Shown piece by piece: positions 51,719-61,211 of a DNA stretch of 64,000 nt. Positions within the stretch are counted from its first letter, which is position 1. Each line of letters starts with the position of its first letter. The notes below the pieces were generated by a model that made no database searches, had not been told where the DNA came from, and saw nothing but the letters and a program-made list of their open reading frames with translations. Position numbers and translations under genes: made by a program. The DNA comes from JAGDMS01 sp050015455 (GTDB taxonomy: Bacteria; Desulfobacterota; Binatia; HRBIN30), in the NCBI GenBank assembly GCA_050015455.1, contig JBEKBJ010000003.1:62001-126000 (forward strand). The letters are read 5' to 3'.

Positions 51719-51904
51719 ATGGGACTGAACATGTATATTTCGATCGCCATCATGCTCGGCTTCAGCCTCTTCGTGATCTTCCTCGACGAGTACGTGGTGA
51801 GGCCCTGGCGCGAAAAGAAGTGGGAGCGGGAAGCCGCCTCCGGCGACAAGCGCGCGCAGGAGCTGCTGAAGATGGCCCGCTCCGCCAAGGTCAAGGAAGA
51901 ATGA
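51719..51904 (+). CDS. Small single-pass membrane protein
   Basis: A 61-residue protein with one N-terminal helix (MYISIAIMLGFSLFVIFLDEYVV) and a charged cytoplasmic tail (REKKWEREAASGDKRAQELLKMAR). It starts 3 nt after the transporter stop with GAGGT upstream, so it is co-translated. It could be an accessory subunit of the MMPL transporter, comparable in size and topology to small RND-associated proteins. Confidence 0.72.
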   Translation: MGLNMYISIAIMLGFSLFVIFLDEYVVRPWREKKWEREAASGDKRAQELLKMARSAKVKEE

Positions 51905-51908
51905 GAAC

Positions 51909-52001
51909 GTGAATCGCGCTCGTGAATCGTGATCGGAACCTCTGAGAGAACCTCCGGCTCCCATCCTCTAATAACGAGCACGACTCACGAGCACGGTTCA
52001 C
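51909..52001. repeat. Imperfect 23-bp inverted repeat
   Basis: Arms at 51909-51931 and 51979-52001 match at 20 of 23 positions when one is reverse-complemented (GTGAATCGCGCTCGTGAATCG with GTGAACCGTGCTCGTGAGTCG). The element fills the whole gap between the two small membrane-protein genes. It may be a mobile intergenic repeat or an mRNA hairpin. Confidence 0.6.
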
Positions 52002-52005
52002 GACA

Positions 52006-52332
52006 ATGATTGTCCTCCGTATCCTGCGCATCATCGCCATCGCGCTCGGTTTCGCGTTCCTGTTCGCGCTGTCGCGTTACGCCACGCTGGAACGCGGCGG
52101 CGAAGATCTCCCGGGCATTTCCTGGGCGCTCGGGGTTCTGTCGGCCATCTTCATCGCCAGCGCTATCTTCAGCGAACGTACCCGCGGCCCCGAGGTGAGT
52201 CTGCAGAAGGACTTCCTCTGGGGTCTCGCTGCCGGCGGCATCATCACCATCATTTTTAGGAACTTGAGTGAAATTATGAGACTCTTGAGTCTCGCCGCCG
52301 GCGGCATCATCATCATCATTTCCAGACTGTAA
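52006..52332 (+). CDS. Small multi-pass membrane protein
   Basis: A 108-residue hydrophobic protein with two or three transmembrane helices (LRILRIIAIALGFAFLFALS; WALGVLSAIFIASAIF). The C terminus contains the same short segment twice, LAAGGIITIIFRNL and LAAGGIIIIISRL, from a 33-bp DNA repeat (52223-52255 and 52289-52321). The second copy may have extended an older, shorter protein. It follows the transporter operon after an inverted repeat. Confidence 0.6.
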   Translation: MIVLRILRIIAIALGFAFLFALSRYATLERGGEDLPGISWALGVLSAIFIASAIFSERTRGPEVSLQKDFLWGLAAGGIITIIFRNLSEIMRLLSLAAGGIIIIISRL

Positions 52333-52544
52333 GCCCACTGTTTTCGGGTTTGGGAAGTCTTCAAGCGCTCAACTGTCTCACAACCGTTCACACTGACGTC
52401 GCAAGCTGTGGCGGTTTCGGCAGCGGAAGCCGCAATCACGGTCAATGGCTTTCGCATTGTCAATGGTGTAAGGACCGCCCTGGTTTTCGGTTGCCCAAAC
52501 GGCACGAGATCCCGCAAGAAGCTTCTCGCAGGGAGAGTTGAATC

Positions 52545-55298
52545 ATGATGACCAAGGCTGCAATCACGTCGTTAACCGCGATTCTGGTTGCGTGTGCCAG
52601 CCTCGCCATGGCAGCCGGGACCGCCCTGGCCGCAAGCCTGACGATCACGCCTACCAGCGTTGCCGCCAACTACACGGGGACGATCGCGCTGGACATCACC
52701 GGGCTGGCGAGCGGCCAAACCGTACTGGTGGAAACCTTCCTCGACATCAACGGCAACGGCACGATCGACAGCGGTGACCTGCTGGTCCAAAGCTTCCAGG
52801 TCACGGACGGGCAGGCACTGACCATCGGCGGGGTGCGTGACACCAATGTCCCCGGCGACGAAGATGGCCTGGCCGACGGCAAGATTCACACCCTGCTGAA
52901 CTTCGCACGGTCAGGCCATGGGTTCGACGCAGCCACCATGAGCGTTGCGAAGTTCATCTACCAGGTCTCCCCGGTGACCGCGGCGTTCACCATCACGCAG
53001 CCCGTGTACGCCCAGAAGGTCGTCGGTCAGGTCACCAGCGGCGGCTCGGCCGTGCCGTATGCATTCACTTTTCTCATCGACCCGGCCTTCAACGGTGCCC
53101 CGATAATCATGGCGCTCGCTGACGCTAGCGGCAATTTCACGCTCAACGCGGCGCCCGGCAGCTATGCGGTCTTCGCCCTTGATGCCGGGTTCGTGGCTGA
53201 CTCCTCCGCGGCGCCGGTCGTAACGGTCAACACCGGCGCGACGGTCCCCCAGAACCTCTCGCTCACCGCCGCCGACCGCACCATCGCCGGCCGCCTGACC
53301 GACCTGGGCAGTGGTGCGGGGATTCCGGGCGTCCTAATTTCGGCGAAGTCGAGTAGCGGACTGCTTGCAGTTGGCTTCTCTGACGCCAGCGGGAACTTCG
53401 CGATTCCTGTGTCTTCGGCGTCGACCAAATGGAAGCTTGATCCCTCTGAGCAATCTTTGGCTCTCGCGGGGTATTTGGCCCTCAATGGTAAATACCCGGT
53501 GGACATCAGCGGCGGCAGCGTATCGGGAGTCTCTATCCAGTTGCCGAAAGCCACAGCGCTGATTTACGGCACGTTGAAAGACGATCAGGGGAATCCGTTG
53601 GCCGGCGTGGATATCTATGCGGATACGGATCAGTACGAAGGCTACGGGCTTACCGACAGCGCCGGGAACTACGTCGTCGGCGTCACCGCGGGGACTTGGA
53701 ACATCGGCCCGGATAGCGACGAGCTCACCGCCCTCGGGTATTTGGAAACGGGTGCAAGCGTAAACGTCACTGACGGCCAGGCATTGCAGCAGGATTTCAT
53801 TGCCCAACATTTCACGGCTTATTTGAGCGGGCAGTTGGTCGACACGATGGACAACGGTGTTGGAAACATCGGCATGAACGCTTGCCCGCAGGGTTCGGGA
53901 AACTGTTCCGGCTCGACGACCAACTCGGACGGCACCTTTAGCATTGGTGTGTTCGGCGGCACGTGGAATCTTTCGTTTTCATCCGACGACCTCGCCAACC
54001 AGAACCTGATCGGCCCACAGCTCCCATTCACCGTGACCGATGGCGTGAACCAGACTGGGATCGTGGCGGTCGCTTTGGCAGTAACGTCATCGATCACCGG
54101 TACGGTGCAGGATAGCAACGGAAACCCCATCACGAACTTGGAAGTGTACGCGTCCGCCAACATTAGCGGGACGGAGTACTTCGTCGGCAGTGCCAGCGGC
54201 ACTGAGACCAACAACAACGGCAATTACGCGTTAGGCGTGGCCAACGGCACTTGGCAGGTCGGCCTCGACTGCAACGGCTTGAACTCACGGGGCTTGCCGT
54301 GTGTCAGCGAACAGTCCGTCACGGTCCCCAGCCAGAACCAGACGGTCAATTTTACGGTCCCGCTCTTCACGGCTTATTTGATGGGGCAGTTGGTCGACAC
54401 GATGAACAATGGTGTCGGGAACATCGGCGTGAGCGCTTGCCCGCAGGTTCCGGGAAACTGTTCCAACTCGACGACCAATTCGGACGGTACCTTTAGCATT
54501 GGTGTGTTCGGCGGCACGTGGAATCTTGGGTTTTCATCCAGCGATCTCGCCAACCAGAACCTGATCGGCCCACAGCTCCAATTCACCGTGACCGATGGCG
54601 TAAACCGGACTGGGATCGTGGCGGTCGCTTTGGCAGTGACGTCATCGATCACCGGCACGGTGCAGGAGAGCAACGGAAATCCGATCACGAACTTGTTCGT
54701 GTACGCGTTCGCCACCATTAACGGGACGCAGTACAACGTCGGCGGTCAGACCAACAACAACGGCCAGTACGCGTTCGGCGTGGCCAACGGCACCTGGCAG
54801 GTTGGCCTCAACTGCGGGGGCGATAACGGCTTGAACTCACTGGGCTTGCCGTGTGTCAGCAACCAATCCGTCACGGTCCCTAGCCAGAACCAGACGGTCA
54901 ATTTCACGGTCCCGGTCCCCTGTGTCGGCGACTGCAACGGCAACGGCCAAGTCACCATCGATGATATTCTCACCATGGTGGATATCGCGCTCGGCAATGT
55001 GGATGTTTCAGCCTGCCTGGCCGGTGATGCGAACCACGACGGCCAGATCACTGTCGATGAGATCCTCCGCGCGGTGAACGCCGCGCTTAGTGGCTGCGCC
55101 GTGAGCCTGGCCGAGCAGGGCTGCCTCACTTCCGGTGGCACGGTGACGTCAGCCATGTGCTGCACCACCACCGGCGACTTCCCCAACACCTGCGCGATCG
55201 GCGCCTGTGGCTGCCCGCCCGATGCAAGCCACGAAGTGCGCACCTGCAACTGCCTCGCCGACAGCTGCTTCGACGGCAGCGCATGCGTGCCGCGATGA
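52545..55298 (+). CDS. Large secreted repeat protein with C-terminal dockerin-like pair
   Basis: A 917-residue secreted protein with a Sec signal ending near AAGTALAA. Several carboxypeptidase-regulatory-like beta-sandwich repeats follow (VVGQVTSGGSAVPYAFTF; TIAGRLTDLGSGAGIPGVLIS; LIYGTLKDDQGNPLAGVDIY). Residues about 423-607 and 608-790 are near-identical tandem units. At about 795-850 two calcium-loop repeats occur (GDCNGNGQVTIDDILTMVDIAL; GDANHDGQITVDEILRAVNAAL), resembling dockerin or EF-hand-like domains. The last 65 residues are Cys-rich (MCCTTTGDFPNTCAIGACGC). It probably sits at the cell surface. GGGAGAG lies upstream of the ATG. Confidence 0.85.
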   Translation: MMTKAAITSLTAILVACASLAMAAGTALAASLTITPTSVAANYTGTIALDITGLASGQTVLVETFLDINGNGTIDSGDLLVQSFQVTDGQALTIGGVRDTNVPGDEDGLADGKIHTLLNFARSGHGFDAATMSVAKFIYQVSPVTAAFTITQPVYAQKVVGQVTSGGSAVPYAFTFLIDPAFNGAPIIMALADASGNFTLNAAPGSYAVFALDAGFVADSSAAPVVTVNTGATVPQNLSLTAADRTIAGRLTDLGSGAGIPGVLISAKSSSGLLAVGFSDASGNFAIPVSSASTKWKLDPSEQSLALAGYLALNGKYPVDISGGSVSGVSIQLPKATALIYGTLKDDQGNPLAGVDIYADTDQYEGYGLTDSAGNYVVGVTAGTWNIGPDSDELTALGYLETGASVNVTDGQALQQDFIAQHFTAYLSGQLVDTMDNGVGNIGMNACPQGSGNCSGSTTNSDGTFSIGVFGGTWNLSFSSDDLANQNLIGPQLPFTVTDGVNQTGIVAVALAVTSSITGTVQDSNGNPITNLEVYASANISGTEYFVGSASGTETNNNGNYALGVANGTWQVGLDCNGLNSRGLPCVSEQSVTVPSQNQTVNFTVPLFTAYLMGQLVDTMNNGVGNIGVSACPQVPGNCSNSTTNSDGTFSIGVFGGTWNLGFSSSDLANQNLIGPQLQFTVTDGVNRTGIVAVALAVTSSITGTVQESNGNPITNLFVYAFATINGTQYNVGGQTNNNGQYAFGVANGTWQVGLNCGGDNGLNSLGLPCVSNQSVTVPSQNQTVNFTVPVPCVGDCNGNGQVTIDDILTMVDIALGNVDVSACLAGDANHDGQITVDEILRAVNAALSGCAVSLAEQGCLTSGGTVTSAMCCTTTGDFPNTCAIGACGCPPDASHEVRTCNCLADSCFDGSACVPR
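53811..54914. repeat. Tandem duplication of a 555-bp coding unit
   Basis: The DNA from 53811 to 54365 is repeated from 54366 to 54914 with scattered substitutions and small indels; both copies begin TTCACGGCTTATTTGA. The repeat encodes one beta-sandwich pair of about 185 residues. Confidence 0.85.
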
Positions 55299-55393
55299 TG
55301 CGCGACGCGTTGCACGCCCTCATCAGACGGACAACATCGGACTCTTCCGATTCTGGCCGGAGCTGCTGCCGATGTTGAAGCGACGGCGCGAGA

Positions 55394-56020
55394 TTATGCG
55401 CCGAAGCGAGTCCGCAGCGCCGCCGCAGCGGCGCGCGGGTCGCCCGCCTCCAGAATCGCCGACACCACCGCCACGCCGCGCGCCCCGTGCTGGCGCACGG
55501 TCTCTACCCGCTCCGTGGTGATGCCGCCGATTGCCAACACCGGCAGCGAAATGTTTCGTGTCACGTCTCGCAATGCGGTCAGTCCCACCGGCGGGCCGAA
55601 CGGCCGCTTCGATGGCGTGTCGAAGACCGGCCCGAAGACGATGAAGTCGGCGCCGCCGTCTGCGGCGGCCCGTGCTTCCGCCAGGCTGTGCGCCGACGCG
55701 CCGATCAGGGCTTGCGGCCCCAGCAGGCGCCACGCGTCGGCAGGCGTGAATGAGTTGACCGGCAAGTGCGCGCCGTCGGCCCTTGCAGCCATCGCGATAT
55801 CGACGCGGTCGTTGATCAGGAGGCGCGCGCCGTACCGGCGGCACAGGTCGCGCAACTCACAGGCGAGAGCCAACAGTTCTGTCACCGGCAGTTCTTTTTC
55901 TCGGAGCTGGACCGCGTCGACACCACCTCGCAGCGCTTCCTCGACGACGTCGATCAGCGGGCGCCCGCAGGTACGTGTGCGGTCGGTGACGAGGTAGAGA
56001 CAAGGAAAGCTCTCAGCCAT
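55394..56020 (-). CDS. thiE: Thiamine phosphate synthase (ThiE/TenI family)
   Basis: A 208-residue TIM barrel that would join the thiazole and pyrimidine moieties of thiamine. Family blocks: YLVTDRTRTCG, GVDAVQLREKELPVTELL, LLINDRVDIAMAARADGAHL, DFIVFGPVFDTPSKRPFG and LPVLAIGGITTERV. The GAHLP segment, in place of the usual GVHLGQ, leaves room for the related thiazole tautomerase TenI. It follows thiG by about 80 nt. The start region contains a 14-bp tandem duplication that repeats the ATG (56008-56035). Confidence 0.85.
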   Translation of the reverse strand: MAESFPCLYLVTDRTRTCGRPLIDVVEEALRGGVDAVQLREKELPVTELLALACELRDLCRRYGARLLINDRVDIAMAARADGAHLPVNSFTPADAWRLLGPQALIGASAHSLAEARAAADGGADFIVFGPVFDTPSKRPFGPPVGLTALRDVTRNISLPVLAIGGITTERVETVRQHGARGVAVVSAILEAGDPRAAAAALRTRFGA

Positions 56021-56035
56021 CAGCTCTCAGCCATC
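56008..56035 (-). repeat. 14-bp tandem duplication across the thiE start codon
   Basis: AGCTCTCAGCCATC occurs twice in succession (56008-56021 and 56022-56035). On the coding strand it produces an upstream ATG-GCT-GAG-AGC-TGA whose stop overlaps the real thiE ATG (TGATG). Confidence 0.9.
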
Positions 56036-56103
56036 ACCTATCAGCTCGTGACCCGCCGCACACGTACCGCGGTCACCGAAAGCTGACTGCTGACCCCTGA
56101 GGG

Positions 56104-56877
56104 CTAATCGATCAGCCCTTCGATCGGGCTCGACGCCGTCGCGTAGAGCTTGCGCTGAATACGGCCGGCAAGGAAAGCCTTGCGCCCCGCCTCCACCGCC
56201 AGACGCATAGCTTCCGCCATCAAGATCGGATCCTTGGCACCGGCGATGGCGGTGTTCATCAACACGGCATCGCAGCCGAGTTCCATAGCGACCGCAGCAT
56301 CCGAAGCGGTACCGACGCCGGCATCGACGATCACCGGCACTCGGGCCTGCTCGAGGATGATGCGGATGTTGTAGGGGTTGCGAATGCCGAGACCGGACCC
56401 GATCGGCGCGGCAAGCGGCATCACCGCCGCGCACCCGATCTCTTCCAGCTTCTTCGCGGCAATGGGATCGTCGTTGATGTACGGCAGAACCACGAATCCC
56501 TCACGCACCAAGACCTTGGCGGCCTCGATGGTCGCCGGCACATCGGGGAACAGCGTCTTCTGATCACCGATGACTTCCAACTTCACGAGTTTTCCAATGC
56601 CGGCCTCGCGCGCGAGCCGGGCCGTGCGGATGGCCTCGTCCGCCGTATAACAGCCGGCGGTGTTCGGCAGAATCGTGTACCGCGACGGAGAGAGGAAATC
56701 GAGCAGGTTCTCCTTGCCCGGGTCGGTGATGTTCACGCGCCGGAGCGCGACGGTGACAATCTCGGCGCCGGAAACCTCAACCGCGCGCTTGGTCTCGGCG
56801 AAATCGCGGTACTTGCCGGTGCCGACGATTAGCCGCGATTGGAAACTCTTCCCTGCCAGTTCGAATGGATCGGCCAT
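56104..56877 (-). CDS. thiG: Thiazole synthase
   Basis: ThiG builds the thiamine thiazole from 1-deoxy-D-xylulose 5-phosphate, dehydroglycine and the thiocarboxylate of ThiS. The 257-residue protein shows SRLIVGTGKYRDFAETKRAVE, LPNTAGCYTADEAIRTARLARE, the Schiff-base Lys region KLVKLEVIGD, and GIRNPYNIRIILEQARVPVIVDAG with the phosphate-binding GVGTASDAA. GGAGG overlaps the end of thiS, 14 nt before the ATG. It lies between thiS and thiE. Confidence 0.96.
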   Translation of the reverse strand: MADPFELAGKSFQSRLIVGTGKYRDFAETKRAVEVSGAEIVTVALRRVNITDPGKENLLDFLSPSRYTILPNTAGCYTADEAIRTARLAREAGIGKLVKLEVIGDQKTLFPDVPATIEAAKVLVREGFVVLPYINDDPIAAKKLEEIGCAAVMPLAAPIGSGLGIRNPYNIRIILEQARVPVIVDAGVGTASDAAVAMELGCDAVLMNTAIAGAKDPILMAEAMRLAVEAGRKAFLAGRIQRKLYATASSPIEGLID

Positions 56878-56886
56878 GTTTCTTTG

Positions 56887-57087
56887 CTATCCTCCGCCAA
56901 CAAAATGCACGATCTCGACCTGGTCGCCTTCCCTCAACACGCGGTCGCCGTAGTGCTCTCGCGCGACGATCTCGCGGTTCATTTCCACGGCGACCCGCCG
57001 CTGGTTGAGTCCGAGCTGGCTGATCAAATCCGCGACGGTCAGGCCTCCGGACAGCGTCTGTGCCTCGCCGTTGATGATCACGTGCAC
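56887..57087 (-). CDS. thiS: Sulfur carrier protein ThiS
   Basis: A 66-residue ubiquitin-like protein (VIINGEAQTLSGGLTVADL) that ends in VGGG; the terminal Gly is normally adenylated and thiocarboxylated to donate sulfur to ThiG. Adenylation by ThiF is required, but thiF is not in this window. The start is GTG at 57087, only 6 nt from a candidate -10 box and without a ribosome-binding site, so the mRNA may be leaderless; a second GTG two codons on is possible. Confidence 0.9.
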   Translation of the reverse strand: MHVIINGEAQTLSGGLTVADLISQLGLNQRRVAVEMNREIVAREHYGDRVLREGDQVEIVHFVGGG

Positions 57088-57093
57088 GCAAGA

Positions 57094-57122
57094 ACCATAG
57101 TGATTTCAGGTTACCTTTACAA
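57094..57122 (-). promoter_or_regulatory. Candidate promoter for thiSGE
   Basis: On the minus strand TTGTAA (57122-57117), a 17-nt spacer and TATGGT (57099-57094). The predicted start of transcription falls at or next to the thiS GTG. No TPP riboswitch sequence is seen in the 75 bases between thiS and alr. Confidence 0.45.
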
Positions 57123-57162
57123 CTTCGGTACCATTTGGTAAGCGGGGCTCGCTCGCCGTTCC

Positions 57163-57660
57163 ATGACCACGCCGTTAGCTGGACGTCCAACCTTCGCCGC
57201 CATCGACGCCGCCGCGTTGCGCGCCAATTTCGCCGCTGTGCGCGCCGCGCTGCCGGCAGACGTAGCCGTGCTGGCCGTTGTCAAAGCCAACGCCTACGGA
57301 CACGGCGCGGCGCTCGTCGCCCCCATCTTCGAGGCTGCCGGCGCGGACTACCTCGGCGTCGCCACCATCGAAGAGGGGGTGGAGCTGCGCGCCGCCGGCG
57401 TGCGCAAGCCGATCCTGGTGCTCACCGGTGCCAGGGCCGGCGATGTCGCCGCCTGCCACGTGATCGGCGCGATGTGCATGGATCTCACGATGGTAGATGT
57501 CACCGAGGTCGGCGGCGTACAGCTCGGCGACGAGGTCGTGCTGTGGGGGCGGCAGAACGGTGCCGAGATCAGCGTGACCGAGGTGGCGGCCTGGCAAGAA
57601 ACGATCGCCTACGAGGTGCTGACCGGCGTGGGCCAACGGGTGCCGCGCATTCTACAGTAA
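57163..57660 (+). pseudogene. alr: Alanine racemase with large in-frame internal deletion
   Basis: Alanine racemase supplies D-alanine for peptidoglycan and is normally about 370 residues. This reading frame has 165. Residues 1-about 97 are a normal N terminus, including the PLP Lys41 in VVKANAYGHG and GVATIEEGVELRAAG. At about residues 98-101 (57451-57466) the sequence jumps to GAMCMDLTMVDVTEV and GDEVVLWGRQ, which belong to the C-terminal domain. About 200 residues are missing, including most of the barrel and the catalytic-Tyr region. It is either a deleted gene or an assembly collapse. It precedes purH by 15 nt. Confidence 0.85.
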
Positions 57661-57675
57661 GGAGGAGAGGCTGGG

Positions 57676-59229
<1,554 letters not shown>

Positions 59230-59373
59230 CGGGTCCGCCTGTGAGCCGGTATGCCAGTGCGAAATGAATTCTACGAGATCAAGAGTGATCACTCGCTGCA
59301 GCTGTGACGTTGCCTCCGGGTGCACCTGCGTTCAGCGGTGCACCGGCTCACCGGCTCACTGGCTCATCCGACA

Positions 59374-60651
59374 ATGAACATCCTCATCATCGGCAGCGGC
59401 GGGCGCGAACATGCGCTGGCATGGAAGATCCGCCAGTCAGCGCGCGTGAAGCGCGTCTTGTGTGCTCCGGGCAATGCCGGCATCGCTCAGGTCGCCGAGC
59501 TCGTACCGCTGGCAGCGGACGACATCGCCGCGCTAGTGCGCTTCGCGCGCGACCAGCGCATTGACCTCACCATCGTCGGACCCGAGCTGCCGCTGACGCT
59601 GGGGATCGTGGACGAGTTTCAGCGCCACGGGCTGCGCATCTTCGGCCCCACGCGCGCTGGGGCGCGGATTGAGGGGAGCAAAGCATTTACCAAGGAACTG
59701 TTGCGGCGTCACAACGTGCCGACGGGGTTCTTCGGCACCTTCTCGGATGCGGATGAAGCGGCCCGCTATGTCGCGGAGGTCGGCGCACCGATCGTGGTCA
59801 AAGCCGACGGCCTCGCCGCCGGAAAGGGCGTCGTGATCTGCCAAACTGTCAAGCAGGCCGAAGACGCCATCAACGAAATCATGCGCACTCGCATTTTCGG
59901 CGACGCCGGCGAGCGCGTTGTCGTCGAGGAGTTTCTCGAAGGCGAGGAGGTCTCCTTCATCGCCTTGACCGACGGCCACACGGTCCTGCCGCTGGCATCC
60001 TCGCAGGACCACAAGCGCGCCTTCGACGGCGAGACCGGACCGAACACCGGAGGCATGGGCGCATACTCGCCCGCGCCCATCGTCACCCCAGCGCTGCACG
60101 ACCGCATCATGCACGATATCATGGAGCCGGTGGTAAGGGGTCTCAACGAATTGAAGCTGGACTATCGCGGCGTGCTGTATGCTGGCTTGATCATCACTGA
60201 GAGTGGTCCTAAGGTCTTGGAGTTCAACGCCCGCTTCGGCGATCCGGAATGCCAGCCGTTGATGGTCCGTCTCAAGAGTGATTTGGTGGATTTGATGGAG
60301 GCGTGCATCGACGCCAGTCTGGCGGAGGTCAAGGTGGAGTGGGACACGCGCGCCGCCGCCTGCGTCGTTCTCGCCGCCGCCGGCTATCCCGGTACCTACG
60401 AGAAGGGCAAGGTCATTCGCGGCCTCGAGGCGCTGCGTGGGTGGCAAGACGGCACCGTCTTCCACTCCGGCACGGTACAGCGCGACGATGTCATCGTCAC
60501 TAACGGCGGCCGCGTGTTGGGCGTGACCGCGCTCGGTGCCACGGTGCGTGATGCCGTAGCTGAAGCCTATCACGGCGTGGAACAGATTCACTGGGACGGG
60601 ATCCACTACCGCCGCGATATCGGTTACCACGCCTTGGAGCAGCATGCATGA
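59374..60651 (+). CDS. purD: Phosphoribosylamine-glycine ligase
   Basis: PurD ligates glycine to phosphoribosylamine using ATP, the second step of purine synthesis. The 425-residue ATP-grasp enzyme starts MNILIIGSGGREHALAWKI and contains IVVKADGLAAGKGVVIC, the family signature PNTGGMGAYSPAP and VLEFNARFGDPECQ. The ATG at 59374 is chosen over an in-frame ATG 54 nt upstream that lies in a run of short CCGGCTCA repeats. The stop overlaps the purE ATG. Confidence 0.97.
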   Translation: MNILIIGSGGREHALAWKIRQSARVKRVLCAPGNAGIAQVAELVPLAADDIAALVRFARDQRIDLTIVGPELPLTLGIVDEFQRHGLRIFGPTRAGARIEGSKAFTKELLRRHNVPTGFFGTFSDADEAARYVAEVGAPIVVKADGLAAGKGVVICQTVKQAEDAINEIMRTRIFGDAGERVVVEEFLEGEEVSFIALTDGHTVLPLASSQDHKRAFDGETGPNTGGMGAYSPAPIVTPALHDRIMHDIMEPVVRGLNELKLDYRGVLYAGLIITESGPKVLEFNARFGDPECQPLMVRLKSDLVDLMEACIDASLAEVKVEWDTRAAACVVLAAAGYPGTYEKGKVIRGLEALRGWQDGTVFHSGTVQRDDVIVTNGGRVLGVTALGATVRDAVAEAYHGVEQIHWDGIHYRRDIGYHALEQHA

Positions 60652-61211
60652 CCACCCCTGATCCGACGTCATCGCGATCGCACGACGGCGCCTCGCAGCA
60701 GCCGGCGCCGCGCGTCGCTATTCTCATGGGCAGCGACAGTGATTGGGAAATCATGCGCGCCGCCGCGCAACGGCTGGATGCCTTCGGCGTAGCGTACGAG
60801 GTCACGGTGACCTCGGCCCACCGCGCGCCGGAGCGCACCGCAGCCTACGCCAGCTCGGCGCGTGAACGCGGGCTGCATGTGCTGATCGCCGGCGCGGGAT
60901 TGGCGGCGCATCTCGCGGGCGTGGTGGCGGCGCACACCACCCTGCCCGTGATCGGTGTGCCGCTGGAGAGCGGCAGTCTGCACGGACTCGACGCGTTGCT
61001 GGCGACGGTGCAGATGCCGCCCGGCGTGCCGGTGGCGACGATGGCTGTCGGGAAGGCCGGGGCCGAGAACGCAGCGATCCTGGCGCTGGAAATCTTGGCG
61101 CTGCACGACGACGATCTCGCCGCGCGCCTGGCCACATTCAAGACCGAGCTGGCCCGCCAAGTCGAGGAGAAGGATGTCCGTCTCAAGGGACAACGTCAGC
61201 CGCCGCAATGA
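60648..61211 (+). CDS. purE: N5-carboxyaminoimidazole ribonucleotide mutase
   Basis: PurE rearranges N5-CAIR to CAIR, step six of purine synthesis, normally together with PurK. The 187-residue protein has ILMGSDSDWEIM, VTSAHRAPERT, IAGAGLAAHLAG and LPVIGVPLESGSL, the substrate-binding loops of class I PurE. A 23-residue Ser/Pro-rich N-terminal extension precedes them. Its ATG overlaps the purD stop by 4 nt. No purK is in the window. Confidence 0.95.
   Translation: MTTPDPTSSRSHDGASQQPAPRVAILMGSDSDWEIMRAAAQRLDAFGVAYEVTVTSAHRAPERTAAYASSARERGLHVLIAGAGLAAHLAGVVAAHTTLPVIGVPLESGSLHGLDALLATVQMPPGVPVATMAVGKAGAENAAILALEILALHDDDLAARLATFKTELARQVEEKDVRLKGQRQPPQ

Noticed and set aside
57088..57162. TPP riboswitch upstream of thiS
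   Set aside because: The conserved CTGAGA and ACC-x-GA-x-CTGATCTG-type blocks are not present in the short gap.
59323..59373. CCGGCTCA-type short repeats before purD as a regulatory array
   Set aside because: Only two or three imperfect copies, no symmetry and no known operator; noted only as a reason to choose the later purD start.
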